Positions 47,500 to 57,383 are shown, counted from the stretch's first letter. The stretch: DNA of 58,770 nucleotides from Cyanobacteria bacterium SW_9_44_58 (GCA_003021905.1 PXPI01000029.1:39646-98415), one strand, 5' to 3'. A program made the numbers and translations. Notes: generated by a model from the sequence alone, not told the origin.

Positions 47500-49605
47500 T
47501 TAAAAACGTTCTCCAATGCCAAAATGAATACGATTGTCCCCCTCATCATTGATACCAAAATCAAGGCGAATTTGGCCCAAGGGAGACTGGACTCGCACGC
47601 CGGCCCCATAACCAAAGCCCGTACCAGGTTTATCACGGACTTCTGCCGGTTCTCCTGGAACATCATCTGCCGTTCCTAAATCCGTTCCCACATCGACAAA
47701 TAACGCACCGCCGATAATGGAAAAGATGGGAAAGCGATATTCTGCTGTTGCTTGCAGAAAACTGCGTCCTGCCCCTAAAGCGCCGATTTCATACCCCCGC
47801 ACAGAGTTGGTTCCCCCTAAGGAGAAGGCTTCATAGGGCGGTAAATCTCCTAAAACAGTTCCGGCTTGGACATTAAAGGCCAGGGTTTCTCCGCCTTCTT
47901 CCGTAAAATTGGTAAAGTCCACCGGAATAAAATAACTATAATTGCCTCGAAAGCGAGTTAAGAAAATATTGCCCGATCCCACAGGAACCGATTGATCCAC
48001 CCCGAAGCGCAACACTGAGCCATCAGTGGGTTGCCTGCGATTATTGCGCCGATCGCGCACTGCATCAAATTCTAGGGTCAGGAGATCATCTTCGCCGCTG
48101 TCATCAAAGGACAGTTGATTGCCCAACTCATCCACCGGAGAAATGTCGCCATCCTCATCTTTAACTTGCACCCGTTGATAATCAACCCCTGCCGAAAGTC
48201 TCCAATCAGCGCGGCTAAAAACATCCGGAGCTAGGGGACGGCTAAAGGTTATGCCGCCGCCGGTTCTAACAATGCGAGGTTCATCGCCATTTGGCAATTC
48301 CACATCTGTTTCTCCTTCATCAAAGATTACAGAAAGCGACCGTCGCCGGAATAAATTAACCGAGTAAGAGGTACGATGCGGGTCGCCAGCAATCCAGGGA
48401 TCGCGAAAACGGGTATTAAACAGTAACGTCCGTCCACCGGCTTGCACTTCTGCAGTCAAATCTTGATTATTGCCGCCTAAATTTTGTTCTTGAAAGCTGA
48501 CAGTACCAAATACCCCACCGGTATTGCTCACGCCAGCGCCAGCACCAATGGAACCAGTATTGCCTTCGACCACATCAAAGTTCAAAACCACCTGACGCGG
48601 ATCATCCCCTGGATTTAACGATAAACTGGCATCTTGGAAAATTCCTAACCCAAAAATACGCTCTAAGTCAGACCGGGCAACATCTCGCTTAAATACATCT
48701 CCTTCTGATAGTTGAACTTCCCGAGTGACAATAAAATCGCGGGTTTTTCCTTCAATTTGTTCTCCTTGCTCATTAAACGTTCGTACTTGAATATCTTCAA
48801 TAATGCCTTCAGCAACGTTTAGAGTAACCACACCATCAGAAGAAACCTCCGGTGACCCCACTACTTGCGCCAAACTGTAGCCGTTATCCTGATACCATTG
48901 ATTCAGTTCTTCAATATTGGCTTGTAAATCTTTTAAATTGAGAGTTTTGCCATATTGTTCACTAAAAATGTTGTTGACAACCGACTCCGGCAATACTCTT
49001 TGGTCGGCATCTTCGGGAACAGTTTTGACCTGCACTTGTTCTAGAACGGGATTGGGTTCCACAACAAATGTCACTCGCACCCCAAGGGGAGTATCTTCAG
49101 GAACCACTCTGACATTGGAAAAGAAACCAGTGGCAAAGATAGCATTGACATCTTCTTGCAATTTTGAGCGTGTCGTGAGCCGTCCGGGCTGAACTTCGGC
49201 AGCATTATATACTACATCTTCCAATCGTCCTTCTACGCCCTCGACATCCACTTCAACGATTAATACTTGTTCTTGTTGAGAAGAATCATCAGAGGAACCA
49301 TTATCCGGTTGCGATTGCGGAGAAGGAGAAAATTCTAGATTATTGGGACTATCGCCATTTTCTTGTTGCGACGGTTGAGAGGGAGCATCTGGCGTTCGGG
49401 ATGGCACAGATTCTGAATTATTAGGATTGTTGCCGTTTTGCGATTGCCCTGAACCAGAGGGCGACCATTCCAAATTATTGGGACTGCCATTGCGTTCTGG
49501 GCTTTCCTGCTCGCTTTTCGGTTGGCTTTGAGCAACGACAGTTTCGCTGCCGCTAATTAAGGAAAACAAGAGCGCTGTTGAAATGACAGGAGATAAACGA
49601 GACAT
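47500..49605 (-). CDS. bamA: Omp85/BamA-family outer membrane assembly protein
   Basis: Inserts beta-barrel proteins in the outer membrane; the cyanobacterial form is the relative of plastid Toc75. 701 residues from the ATG at 49605 (an upstream start at 49674 would place the signal peptide internally). Signal peptide RLSPVISTALLFSLISG, a low-complexity Asn/Ser/Pro linker with repeated PNNLE motifs (about residues 35-115), three POTRA-like domains (about 115-370), and a C-terminal barrel with GGTNSVRGYEIGALG and a final Phe (GIGERF). First gene of the lpx block. Confidence 0.93.
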   Translation of the reverse strand: MSRLSPVISTALLFSLISGSETVVAQSQPKSEQESPERNGSPNNLEWSPSGSGQSQNGNNPNNSESVPSRTPDAPSQPSQQENGDSPNNLEFSPSPQSQPDNGSSDDSSQQEQVLIVEVDVEGVEGRLEDVVYNAAEVQPGRLTTRSKLQEDVNAIFATGFFSNVRVVPEDTPLGVRVTFVVEPNPVLEQVQVKTVPEDADQRVLPESVVNNIFSEQYGKTLNLKDLQANIEELNQWYQDNGYSLAQVVGSPEVSSDGVVTLNVAEGIIEDIQVRTFNEQGEQIEGKTRDFIVTREVQLSEGDVFKRDVARSDLERIFGLGIFQDASLSLNPGDDPRQVVLNFDVVEGNTGSIGAGAGVSNTGGVFGTVSFQEQNLGGNNQDLTAEVQAGGRTLLFNTRFRDPWIAGDPHRTSYSVNLFRRRSLSVIFDEGETDVELPNGDEPRIVRTGGGITFSRPLAPDVFSRADWRLSAGVDYQRVQVKDEDGDISPVDELGNQLSFDDSGEDDLLTLEFDAVRDRRNNRRQPTDGSVLRFGVDQSVPVGSGNIFLTRFRGNYSYFIPVDFTNFTEEGGETLAFNVQAGTVLGDLPPYEAFSLGGTNSVRGYEIGALGAGRSFLQATAEYRFPIFSIIGGALFVDVGTDLGTADDVPGEPAEVRDKPGTGFGYGAGVRVQSPLGQIRLDFGINDEGDNRIHFGIGERF
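49335..49500 (-). repeat. Degenerate repeats encoding PNNLE-type motifs in the BamA linker
   Basis: The linker after the signal peptide repeats a phrase of the form NG(x)SPNN(L/S)E(x)SPS three times (near 49470-49495, 49420-49440 and 49336-49370). The DNA shows three matching ATTATTGGGACT-type stretches. Probably a flexible spacer that expands and shrinks by repeat slippage. Confidence 0.6.
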
Positions 49606-49704
49606 ATTGATTTGTTTAAACACTTCTACACACCAAAAAAAAACATTAGCTTCAGGATAAGCGGTGACGGTCACCGAAAAATCTGTTATGATTTTATGAA
49701 CCTT

Positions 49705-50436
49705 CTAGGAAGAAGTTGTTTCCAATTGTGACAATATTCGGGCTTGCACTTCCTGATAGGCAGTTTCCACATCCCCTAAGTCTTGACGGAAGCGATCTTT
49801 ATCCATGACCCGGGCTTTGGGATCAGTTTGGCTTTGATCCCACAAACGACAGGTATCAGGACTTATTTCATCTGCTAGGAGTAAATTTTGTTCGGCGTCT
49901 AGCCCAAATTCTAATTTAAAGTCCACAAGCGTAATCCCACAGCGAGAAAAAAAGGTTTTCAGATGCGTATTAATGGCAAGGGCTTTGCTTTGCAGTTGTT
50001 CCAGTTGGTTCAGACTAGACAGATTTAGAATTAAAATCCGATCGCGCGTCAACAGCGGATCGCCTAATTCGTCATTTTTGTAATAGAATTCTACTAACGG
50101 AAAAGGTAAAACCGTTCCTTGCTCTAATCCGGTTTGACGGCACAAACTTCCAGCAGCAATGTTTCGCACAACCACTTCTAAAGGAAGGATAGTCACTGCT
50201 TTGATGCGCATTTGCCCAGGCGCCGGTTCATCAATATAGTGGGTGGCAATGCCTTGTTTTTCTAACATTTGGAACAAAGCGCCGCTAATGCGACAGTTCA
50301 TTTCTCCTTTCTGCGCGATCGTGCCTCGTTTTTGAGCATTATAGGCAGTGGCATCATCCTTAAATTGGCTTAACAAAATTTTGGGATCATCACTGGGAGA
50401 AATAATTTTCGCTTTTCCTTCGTATAATTTTTCCAT
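49705..50436 (-). CDS. purC: Phosphoribosylaminoimidazole-succinocarboxamide (SAICAR) synthase
   Basis: Purine synthesis: couples CAIR and aspartate with ATP. 243 residues, normal. KLYEGKAKIISPSDD at the start, MNCRISGALFQMLEKQGIAT, LPLEVVVRNIAAGSLCRQTG and TLVDFKLEFGLDAEQNLLLA are characteristic, with LADEISPDTCRLWD near the end. It lies about 100 bases upstream of the Omp85 gene on the same strand. Confidence 0.97.
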   Translation of the reverse strand: MEKLYEGKAKIISPSDDPKILLSQFKDDATAYNAQKRGTIAQKGEMNCRISGALFQMLEKQGIATHYIDEPAPGQMRIKAVTILPLEVVVRNIAAGSLCRQTGLEQGTVLPFPLVEFYYKNDELGDPLLTRDRILILNLSSLNQLEQLQSKALAINTHLKTFFSRCGITLVDFKLEFGLDAEQNLLLADEISPDTCRLWDQSQTDPKARVMDKDRFRQDLGDVETAYQEVQARILSQLETTSS

Positions 50437-50495
50437 CTTGTCAAATGTTTTAAGGTAGAGGTAAATGGTTTGTTAGTTTGAGGATTGTCAATAGT

Positions 50496-50762
50496 ATGCC
50501 AGAATCTAATTCCAATAAAGATAAAGATGAGTTTTTATATCCCCATTACTCCTATCATGGGAAAGCAACTCCCGAAAATATTGTCTTCAATGCCAATCTA
50601 CAAGAATTTGCTCAACGCGTGAACTATATTTGCAACCTAGAAACCGGAGGTAAAATGTCCACAGAAGAAGCGTATCAAGAAATTAAAAATTTGTGGAAAC
50701 AATTAAAATCTTCCCGGCAAGGACTCAAAATCAATAAGCAATCTGACGATTCTGAACATTAA
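50496..50762 (+). CDS. Small conserved hypothetical protein
   Basis: 88 residues from the ATG at 50496 (an upstream TTG would add six). Contains YPHYSYHGKATPENIVFNAN and FAQRVNYICNLETGGKMS, then a helix EEAYQEIKNLWKQLKSSR. Soluble, no membrane helix. I recognise the pattern as widespread in cyanobacteria but without an assigned function. Divergent from purC. Confidence 0.8.
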   Translation: MPESNSNKDKDEFLYPHYSYHGKATPENIVFNANLQEFAQRVNYICNLETGGKMSTEEAYQEIKNLWKQLKSSRQGLKINKQSDDSEH

Positions 50763-50833
50763 GGGCAACCCGACCTTAATAAAAATAACTTGCTGCCCAA
50801 CCCAATGCAAAGATAATCAATCAATTTTATAGC

Positions 50834-51202
50834 ATGAGTGATCCCCTATTTTGGCTGGCGTTGTCCCTCTTTTTGGTTGCCATTAGTCTCACGGCTGTCC
50901 TTGTGGCAGCATTTCCCGCCTTTTTAGAATTGGCAAGAGCAGCCCGCAATGCTGACAAATTAATTGATACGTTACAACAAGAACTCCCTGCTACCCTAGA
51001 GGCAATTCGTCTCACCGGAGAAGAAGTTACAGAATTAACCAATGATGTTAATTCTGGTGTCAAAAGTGCTTCGCAAGTGGCAAAACGGGTTGATCGCGGT
51101 ATCAGTTCCGCCCAAAACCAAGCCCAAGGGGCAAGGAAGCAAACCCGGGGGGTCATTGCTGGAATTCGAGCGGCTTGGCAAACTTGGCGCCAAGGTTCAT
51201 GA
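50834..51202 (+). CDS. Small membrane protein, DUF948-like
   Basis: 122 residues: one N-terminal membrane helix (residues ~5-30, FWLALSLFLVAISLTAVLVA) and a long amphipathic helical part (LIDTLQQELPATLEAIRLTG, NDVNSGVKSASQVAKRVDRG) likely to form a coiled coil. The layout resembles the DUF948 family. Convergent with the next gene. No function is known to me. Confidence 0.75.
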   Translation: MSDPLFWLALSLFLVAISLTAVLVAAFPAFLELARAARNADKLIDTLQQELPATLEAIRLTGEEVTELTNDVNSGVKSASQVAKRVDRGISSAQNQAQGARKQTRGVIAGIRAAWQTWRQGS

Positions 51203-51227
51203 TTTTCCTGAATAGGATTGCTTTCCA

Positions 51228-51641
51228 TTAACGCCAGTAATTGCGCCCTTTCCAAAACACTCCGACCATCATGCCTAGGACAGCCGGATAAGAAAAATCA
51301 ACGAGAAAGCTTGGTAACGGCAGCAAACCGGTTACCCCTAACGCAATAATTAAACACAGCACTAAGGCCCATAAACTTCCAGCATTTAGAAATAGTCGCG
51401 GTTGGAATCGTTCACAAATATAGACCGCTAAAACGCCGATTCCGCCAGCGATCGCCAAGGGCAACAACATGCCCGCTGGGGGCGATAAAATTGCATAGAG
51501 CGTTTTCTGGAATGAGGCAGAATTGGCAATGAACAACATTAAAATTGAGTCAATGCTGGAAACAAAAATAATGGTAATAAAGGCAATAATAAATAGTTGT
51601 TTCCAGGGTTGAGCTTTAAAGGAACGTAGGGGATCATTCAT
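51228..51641 (-). CDS. Hypothetical membrane protein
   Basis: 137 residues with about four membrane helices (LFIIAFITIIFVSSIDSILM; MLLPLAIAGGIGVLAVYICE; LWALVLCLIIALGVTGLLPL; FSYPAVLGMMVGVFWKG). Lies 11 bases after the ABA4-like gene on the same strand, so it is probably co-transcribed with it. I do not recognise the family. Confidence 0.7.
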   Translation of the reverse strand: MNDPLRSFKAQPWKQLFIIAFITIIFVSSIDSILMLFIANSASFQKTLYAILSPPAGMLLPLAIAGGIGVLAVYICERFQPRLFLNAGSLWALVLCLIIALGVTGLLPLPSFLVDFSYPAVLGMMVGVFWKGRNYWR

Positions 51642-51652
51642 GACAAATTCAG

Positions 51653-52105
51653 TTAACTAGAAGCAGTTTCTGTGGTTTCCGATTTTCTAAAGAATTGTTG
51701 TGTAATCCAAGCGGTAACAATGTGAGAAAGTAATCCCACTGGACCGGCAAAGAGACATAAAATAATGGAATGGACGGTAAAAATGCCTTTTTCTTGTCCT
51801 TGCCAATAAACCCAGCGACCCACAAATAAATCCATGACTAAAAAGTGTGCCCAACCGGCAGCAGCAGCGCCTTTTTGAGAAAATAATTTGGTAATGGTAG
51901 GTAAATCGGGATTGGATAGCGCTTGGGCAGATTCGCCATTTAGCGTTACTGCAAAAAAGAAAATATAGAATCCCACTAATACAATAAACGGGAGAAAAGA
52001 GGACATTACTTTTTTTGTGAATCCCCAATTCGGTAGGAAAATTAGCAACGCCCAAAAGGGTAAAACAAATAAATTGGCAATGTTAAAAACAAGATTTAAA
52101 TCCAT
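51653..52105 (-). CDS. ABA4-like membrane protein
   Basis: 150 residues, four membrane helices. The motif GWAHFLVMDLFVGRWVYWQG and the following LCLFAGPVGLLSHIVTAWI are the family hallmark. Plant ABA4 is needed for neoxanthin formation; the bacterial members are thought to act on carotenoids, but the reaction is not settled, so I give no precise activity. Upstream of a small membrane protein gene. Confidence 0.88.
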   Translation of the reverse strand: MDLNLVFNIANLFVLPFWALLIFLPNWGFTKKVMSSFLPFIVLVGFYIFFFAVTLNGESAQALSNPDLPTITKLFSQKGAAAAGWAHFLVMDLFVGRWVYWQGQEKGIFTVHSIILCLFAGPVGLLSHIVTAWITQQFFRKSETTETASS

Positions 52106-52172
52106 AGCGATTAGTAATTAGTCATTCTTTATTTATCATTCGTATGGGATCGTTACCGATTATTATAATTGA

Positions 52173-52937
52173 TTACTGGTTAAGGGCTTTTAAGAAACTT
52201 TGCAAACTGCCTAAAATGCCTTTTCTTTGAGACGATTGATTTGCAAAAACAGGTTGTTCTTCTTCTTCGGAAACGTCTTCTCCTGCTGCTTTTCTGAGGA
52301 GGCGATCTAATTTATCGCCCACAGGTTTTTCCGGTTCTTCACAGAAGAATTCGAAGTTGTTTTCCCCTTTGTCAATCCAAATTTGCCAACCGCCGGGAAA
52401 CCGTCTGAGAAGGGCGACATCATCCATGGGTTGTAAAAAATAACAGCTTTCTAAGGTATTTAAAAACCGTTCCCGCAATTGACGCGCAGCATAGCCAATG
52501 CCTACAGTGGTTACATCTTCCAGTTGGGGAATGAGCAGAATAACAGGCCGATCGCCGGCCAAATTACAGAGTTTTTCCACTTTTTGGACTTCTACCGGAG
52601 AGGGAGAAACCACTAAGAATAATTGGTCATCTTCAGATACTTTATTCTCAATGGGGGTATTGCGACTCCCTAAATCATTCACTTGAAACGACACGTCTTG
52701 CCAGTTGCGCCGCGCTAAAGCGGCTGCCCCGCTATCGGGAAATAAAACCTTTAATCCCGCGCCATAGTCATCAGCAAATAAATCGGCAAATTCCTTGCCA
52801 ATGATTTCTCCTTTGAGGGCAATTTCGGGAATTTTTAATTCCACTTGCAAGCGAGTTAATCCTGCTTCTAGGGCAGTGAGCGTTGATTGCTTTGCCTGCG
52901 CGATCGCGCTTTCTAATGTGGTTGGAAACTCCATCAT
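52173..52937 (-). CDS. DUF1995-family protein
   Basis: 254 residues, soluble. FPTTLESAIAQAKQSTLTAL, KVLFPDSGAAALARRNW, VVSPSPVEVQKVEKLCNLAG, PVILLIPQLEDVTTVGIGYA and FLNTLESCYFLQPMDD follow the DUF1995 pattern; plant members (LPA3-type) help photosystem II assembly. The bacterial role is not established. A Glu-rich segment and a basic tail end the protein. Four bases after the cysteine desulfurase gene. Confidence 0.85.
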   Translation of the reverse strand: MMEFPTTLESAIAQAKQSTLTALEAGLTRLQVELKIPEIALKGEIIGKEFADLFADDYGAGLKVLFPDSGAAALARRNWQDVSFQVNDLGSRNTPIENKVSEDDQLFLVVSPSPVEVQKVEKLCNLAGDRPVILLIPQLEDVTTVGIGYAARQLRERFLNTLESCYFLQPMDDVALLRRFPGGWQIWIDKGENNFEFFCEEPEKPVGDKLDRLLRKAAGEDVSEEEEQPVFANQSSQRKGILGSLQSFLKALNQ

Positions 52938-52941
52938 GCCT

Positions 52942-54111
52942 TTATTTTGCTAACACCAAATTCGATTCTGCTATTGACCGTTGTAACACTTGTTTGAAAA
53001 CCATTGCTGTCCACTCAATATCGGCGGCAGCGGTATTGCGTCCCAACGTGAATCGCAAACCTGCCAATGCCAACTCTGGAGAATACCCCATCGCCAACAA
53101 AATGGGACTGGGATGGAGTTTACCGCTATTGCAAGCTGACCCGGCACTTACCGCAATTCCCGCTAAATTCAATTGACGAACCAAGGTTTTGCCAGTAACT
53201 GTTTCCCCTGGACTTGTTACGGCAAAACTGACATGATGGGGGAGACGATGAACGCGATCGCCGGTGGCAATTAAGTAGGGGGAATCGGCTAACAACTCAA
53301 AGAGTTTGTCTCGCAGCCCTTGCAAACGAGGGGTTTCCGTCGGCATTTCTGTGCGGGCTAATTTCGCTGCGACGCCCAATCCCGCGATCGCGCTCACAGC
53401 TTGGGTTCCCGACCGCACCCCCTGTTCTTGTCCGCCCCCTTTAATTAAGGGGTGAATTTCGATGCCATCCCGCACATATAAAGCACCCGCCCCTTGCACA
53501 CCATACATTTTATGACCCGATAGGGATAGTAAATCCACCGGCAGCTGTTGGACATCAATGGGGAGCCGCCCAGCCACCTGTACCGCATCGGTATGGAACA
53601 AAATGCCTTTGGCTTGAGCAATTTTGCCCAATTCCGCAATGGGTTGCAAGGTTCCCACCTCGCTTTGCCCATAAATAACGGAAATGAGAACGGTATGGGA
53701 TTGAATTGCCTGTTCTAACTCCCAGGGATGAACGCGCCCTGTTTCATTCACCGGCAGACGAGTCACTTCCCATCCCTTAGCTTCTAAGCGTTGGGCCGTT
53801 TTTTCAATAGCAGAATGCTCGACACTGGAAATAATCAGATGCTGCGGAGAATGATATTGCTCAGCAACCCCCAACAATGCCAAATTATCGGCTTCGCTGC
53901 CGCCGGAGGTAAAAATAATGGTTTCGGGATTAGGGGCATTGATTAATTGCGCCGTTTCCAGCCGTGCCATTTCTAATTCTGTTGCGGAACGTTCCCCCCA
54001 AGCATGAAGACTGGAAGGATTTCCCCACTGTTGGCTTAAAACGGTTTGCACCTTGGCAATCACATCCGGGTGAGGGGGCGTCGTGGCACTGTGGTCGAGA
54101 TAAATTTGCAT
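52942..54111 (-). CDS. Cysteine desulfurase
   Basis: PLP enzyme that takes sulfur from cysteine for iron-sulfur clusters and thio-modifications. About 389 residues from the ATG at 54111 (an upstream ATG adds eight). IYLDHSATTPPHPDVI at the start, SSVEHSAIEKTAQRLEA, HTDAVQVAGRLPIDV, the PLP lysine in LSLSGHKMYGVQGAG, and the catalytic Cys in AVSAGSACNSGKLHPSPILL. It is an IscS/NifS-type; which of the several cyanobacterial paralogues cannot be told from sequence alone. Confidence 0.94.
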   Translation of the reverse strand: MQIYLDHSATTPPHPDVIAKVQTVLSQQWGNPSSLHAWGERSATELEMARLETAQLINAPNPETIIFTSGGSEADNLALLGVAEQYHSPQHLIISSVEHSAIEKTAQRLEAKGWEVTRLPVNETGRVHPWELEQAIQSHTVLISVIYGQSEVGTLQPIAELGKIAQAKGILFHTDAVQVAGRLPIDVQQLPVDLLSLSGHKMYGVQGAGALYVRDGIEIHPLIKGGGQEQGVRSGTQAVSAIAGLGVAAKLARTEMPTETPRLQGLRDKLFELLADSPYLIATGDRVHRLPHHVSFAVTSPGETVTGKTLVRQLNLAGIAVSAGSACNSGKLHPSPILLAMGYSPELALAGLRFTLGRNTAAADIEWTAMVFKQVLQRSIAESNLVLAK

Positions 54112-54230
54112 AGGCTTTGAGTCAAGTTGGGACACTAATCGGCAAGGATTCTTCTTCTATGGTAAAGGGTGAGGGTCTGCCCCTCGCTACAATATTTATT
54201 TAGAGTAAGAGCATTGAAATAAGGAGACGA

Positions 54231-55928
54231 TTGTCCATCGAGACTCTCTACGGCAACCTAAAGGGACTCAAACCCAGCCAAACCAAGCAGCTGCAACGGC
54301 TGTACTATCAGCGTCAACCGCGCGATCGCGCGACTAATCCTGAATTTGCGCAACGCCTTGCAGCAATTAGTACCGAAATCAATCAGCCGGTCTCGGCATA
54401 TATCAACCGTCGCGGGCAAGTGATTCGGGTGGGAGTAGGAACGCCCCGAGAGACGCAAATTCCGCCGTTGGAATTGCCTCGGTATAGCGCCAAACGACTG
54501 TCTGGGATTCGTTGCATTACTACGACCCTGAAATCGGAACCCCCGAAACAATCCAGTCTGACGGCAATGGTGTTGCAACGGTTAGATGTGTTAGTTACCT
54601 TAACCCTCACTGGTGAGGGCTTCCAACGCCGTGGGGGCGGCGCCGCTGGGTATGTGGAATCTGCTTATTTGGCGCATTTGGCCCCAGAATCGGACCCGAA
54701 TCGGGAAAATGGCCTTTATTGGAATGTTTCCCAACCCTTAAGTCTTGATCTCCTCACTAAACAAGACTTCTTGGACTTAGTGGAAGGACTGGAAGAAGAA
54801 TTTGAACGGGAATATGTTACCCAACAGGTTGACAGTTCCCACCAGCGAGTGCTTGTGGTGGGATTAATGACTGCCGATTTATCCAAACAGGAATTTGAAG
54901 ATGGCTTGGCAGAAGTGACTCGCTTAGTCGATACCGCGGGCGGCGAAGTGTTGCAGGTCATTACCCAACGCCGCAAACATCCTGATCCCCAAACGGTTAT
55001 TGGTGCGGGCAAAGTGGAAGAAATTGCCATTGCCGTACAGACATTAGGGGCAAGTTTAGCAGCCTTTGACCAAGACTTAACGCCTGCCCAAGTGCGCAAT
55101 TTGGAACGGGAAATCGGCGTGAGAGTCATTGATCGCACTGAGTTGATTTTAGACATTTTTGCCCAAAGAGCGCGATCGCGTGCCGGAAAATTACAGGTGG
55201 AACTGGCGCAGCTGGAATATCTCATGCCTCGTCTCGTTGGGCGCGGTGAAGCCATGTCTCGTCTTGGCGGGGGCATTGGCACTCGCGGTCCTGGGGAAAC
55301 CAAGCTCGAAACGGAACGTCGTCGGATTCAAAAGCGGGTATCGCGCCTCCAGCAGGAAGTTGACCAACTGCAATCCCATCGGGCGCGCCTACGGCAACAG
55401 CGTCAGAAAAAAGAGATTCCCACCGTTGCTGTAGTAGGATACACCAATGCCGGGAAATCAACCTTGCTCAATAACTTGACGAATGCCGATATTTATGCCG
55501 AAAACCAACTATTTGCCACCCTTGACCCCACCACCCGCCGGTTAACAGTTCCCTCCGAAGACGGCGAATTGCAAACCATCTTACTTACTGATACCGTGGG
55601 CTTTATCCGAGAACTTCCTCCCTCACTAGTCGATGCCTTTCGCGCCACCTTAGAAGAAGTCAGCGAAGCCGATGCCATGTTGCATGTGGTGGAGTTATCC
55701 CATCAGGCTTGGCAAAGCCAAATTCAATCGGTGAACAAAATTTTAGACGACATGCCGGTGCAGCCGCCAAAACCGTTAATTGTCTTTAATAAAATTGACC
55801 AAGTAGAAAACGAGCGTTTAACCCAAGCTAAAGACCAGTTTCCCGAGGCTGTTTTTATTGCTGCCCAAAAACGATTAGGCTTGGGAACCTTACGGGAAAA
55901 AATTGGCATGATAGTGGACAATTGTTAA
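54231..55928 (+). CDS. hflX: GTPase HflX
   Basis: Ribosome-associated GTPase that rescues stalled or hibernating ribosomes. 565 residues, longer than the E. coli form because of a ~190-residue N-terminal extension usual in cyanobacteria. The HflX domain has ADLSKQEFEDGLAEVTRLVD, GAGKVEEIAIAV, RLGGGIGTRGPGETKLETER; the G domain has VVGYTNAGKSTLLNNL (G1), TDTVGFIRELPPSLVDAF (G3) and VFNKIDQVE (G4). Starts with TTG; AAGGAG lies four bases upstream, which supports it. Convergent with menF. Confidence 0.94.
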   Translation: MSIETLYGNLKGLKPSQTKQLQRLYYQRQPRDRATNPEFAQRLAAISTEINQPVSAYINRRGQVIRVGVGTPRETQIPPLELPRYSAKRLSGIRCITTTLKSEPPKQSSLTAMVLQRLDVLVTLTLTGEGFQRRGGGAAGYVESAYLAHLAPESDPNRENGLYWNVSQPLSLDLLTKQDFLDLVEGLEEEFEREYVTQQVDSSHQRVLVVGLMTADLSKQEFEDGLAEVTRLVDTAGGEVLQVITQRRKHPDPQTVIGAGKVEEIAIAVQTLGASLAAFDQDLTPAQVRNLEREIGVRVIDRTELILDIFAQRARSRAGKLQVELAQLEYLMPRLVGRGEAMSRLGGGIGTRGPGETKLETERRRIQKRVSRLQQEVDQLQSHRARLRQQRQKKEIPTVAVVGYTNAGKSTLLNNLTNADIYAENQLFATLDPTTRRLTVPSEDGELQTILLTDTVGFIRELPPSLVDAFRATLEEVSEADAMLHVVELSHQAWQSQIQSVNKILDDMPVQPPKPLIVFNKIDQVENERLTQAKDQFPEAVFIAAQKRLGLGTLREKIGMIVDNC

Positions 55929-55955
55929 TGCTAACTGATGAATTGGAAGATTAAT

Positions 55956-57383
55956 TTATCTGAGTGCTTTTAACATCGCTTGCAGTTTCAGTTGCACTTC
56001 GGCTAATTCTTTGTCTGGATTTGACCCCGCAACAATACCTGCCCCGGCATATAAACGCGCTTGATTTTGATTAATCATGGCAGAACGAATTCCCACCATA
56101 AATTCGGCATTGCCTTGACAATCAAACCAACCAATAGGGGCAGCATAAAGGGCGCGATCAAAGGTTTCGTATTGACGGATTTTTTCACAAGCAATTGCAG
56201 TTGGGACACCAGCCACTGCAGGAGTCGGATGCAACTTGGCAACAATATCTAGCGGATTGATATGATTGGGAACATCTGCATGAATTAGGGTCCAGAGATG
56301 TTGAATATTGCTTAATTTTAAAAGTTGTTGGCGCGATGGTTGGGGCGTTAGTCCTAACTGTTCCAGTTGTTTGATAAGATAATTCTTTACTGCTTGGTGT
56401 TCTCGTCTTTCTTTTTCATTATTGAGAAGCGCTTTCCCGAGTTTTTCATCCGCGATCGCGCTTTGGTTACGCGGGGCAGACCCGGCTAAAGCATCACTGA
56501 CCAACTTTTGTTTTCTGAGACTGAATAAACGTTCTGGTGTGGCCCCCAAAAAGGTGGTTCCCTTGCTATTCCCCACTGAAAAAATATAGCAACCAGGATG
56601 TTTCTGTCGTAAATCGTTCAGGGATAAAAAAGGTGAAAATGGCACAGGAGAAATAACATCAAGATAGTGGGCAAGAACAATTTTTGTTAATTTTTTATTG
56701 TCAATATCATTAAGTGCTAACTTCACTGATTTTTTGAATTGATTTTGCTGGTTTAAGTCAGTTGTTTGAAACGATTTTAAATCCTGCTTAAATTGAGGAA
56801 AAGGAAAAGTAACAATATAGTTAAAAAGATTATCTATTTTTTGAATTTTGTGTCGAATTTCGTTTTTTATTTCTGATAAATTACTGTTTCCTGATAAGAT
56901 GCAATTATGAGTAAGAAAGCAATTCTCTTGAGAACAGCTCACTTGCCATTTGGGAATAAAAATAGTTACAGAAGGAAAAGGCGATTTCAAGTCGGGAGCA
57001 TCAAAAAATGTAAAATGACTTAAAAATTTTAGACCAATTTCTGGTAATTTTGCGTCTCCAATTTCGATTATTTTTTCTTTAAAGCTATCAATAAAATTCT
57101 GTATCTCTTTGAAAGAATATCCAACTTGTATCGTTTTTTCTTGACAACTTTCCCAGGCAGCAATGGTACTACTTTCTTGTTGATTTTCCCAGTAAAAATG
57201 TCGTTCGTTGGCGACAGTAAAGCGTTGTAAGATCGCAAGGGGTTCTACCAGAGGCAGCGGTTGCGTAACACTAACAATTAAAGATTCCTCCGTTTCTAGA
57301 CATCTTTTTCGGCAAGTTTGTAAGACGTGATGAAGATGGCGATCATCGGCTAATTGTCTCGCATAGCAGGGAGTCACTGACAT
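55956..57383 (-). CDS. menF: Isochorismate synthase
   Basis: Converts chorismate to isochorismate, first step to phylloquinone (vitamin K1), an electron carrier of photosystem I. About 475 residues from the ATG at 57383 (17 more are possible). The C-terminal chorismate-binding domain is clear: KIVLAHYLDVISPVPFSP, GTTFLGATPERLFSL, ALAGSAPRNQSA, HLWTLIHADVPNHINPLDIV, LHPTPAVAGVPTAIA, and APIGWFDCQGNAEFMVGIRS. Divergent from menA, which acts later in the same pathway; the shared 380-base gap probably holds both promoters. Confidence 0.95.
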   Translation of the reverse strand: MSVTPCYARQLADDRHLHHVLQTCRKRCLETEESLIVSVTQPLPLVEPLAILQRFTVANERHFYWENQQESSTIAAWESCQEKTIQVGYSFKEIQNFIDSFKEKIIEIGDAKLPEIGLKFLSHFTFFDAPDLKSPFPSVTIFIPKWQVSCSQENCFLTHNCILSGNSNLSEIKNEIRHKIQKIDNLFNYIVTFPFPQFKQDLKSFQTTDLNQQNQFKKSVKLALNDIDNKKLTKIVLAHYLDVISPVPFSPFLSLNDLRQKHPGCYIFSVGNSKGTTFLGATPERLFSLRKQKLVSDALAGSAPRNQSAIADEKLGKALLNNEKERREHQAVKNYLIKQLEQLGLTPQPSRQQLLKLSNIQHLWTLIHADVPNHINPLDIVAKLHPTPAVAGVPTAIACEKIRQYETFDRALYAAPIGWFDCQGNAEFMVGIRSAMINQNQARLYAGAGIVAGSNPDKELAEVQLKLQAMLKALR

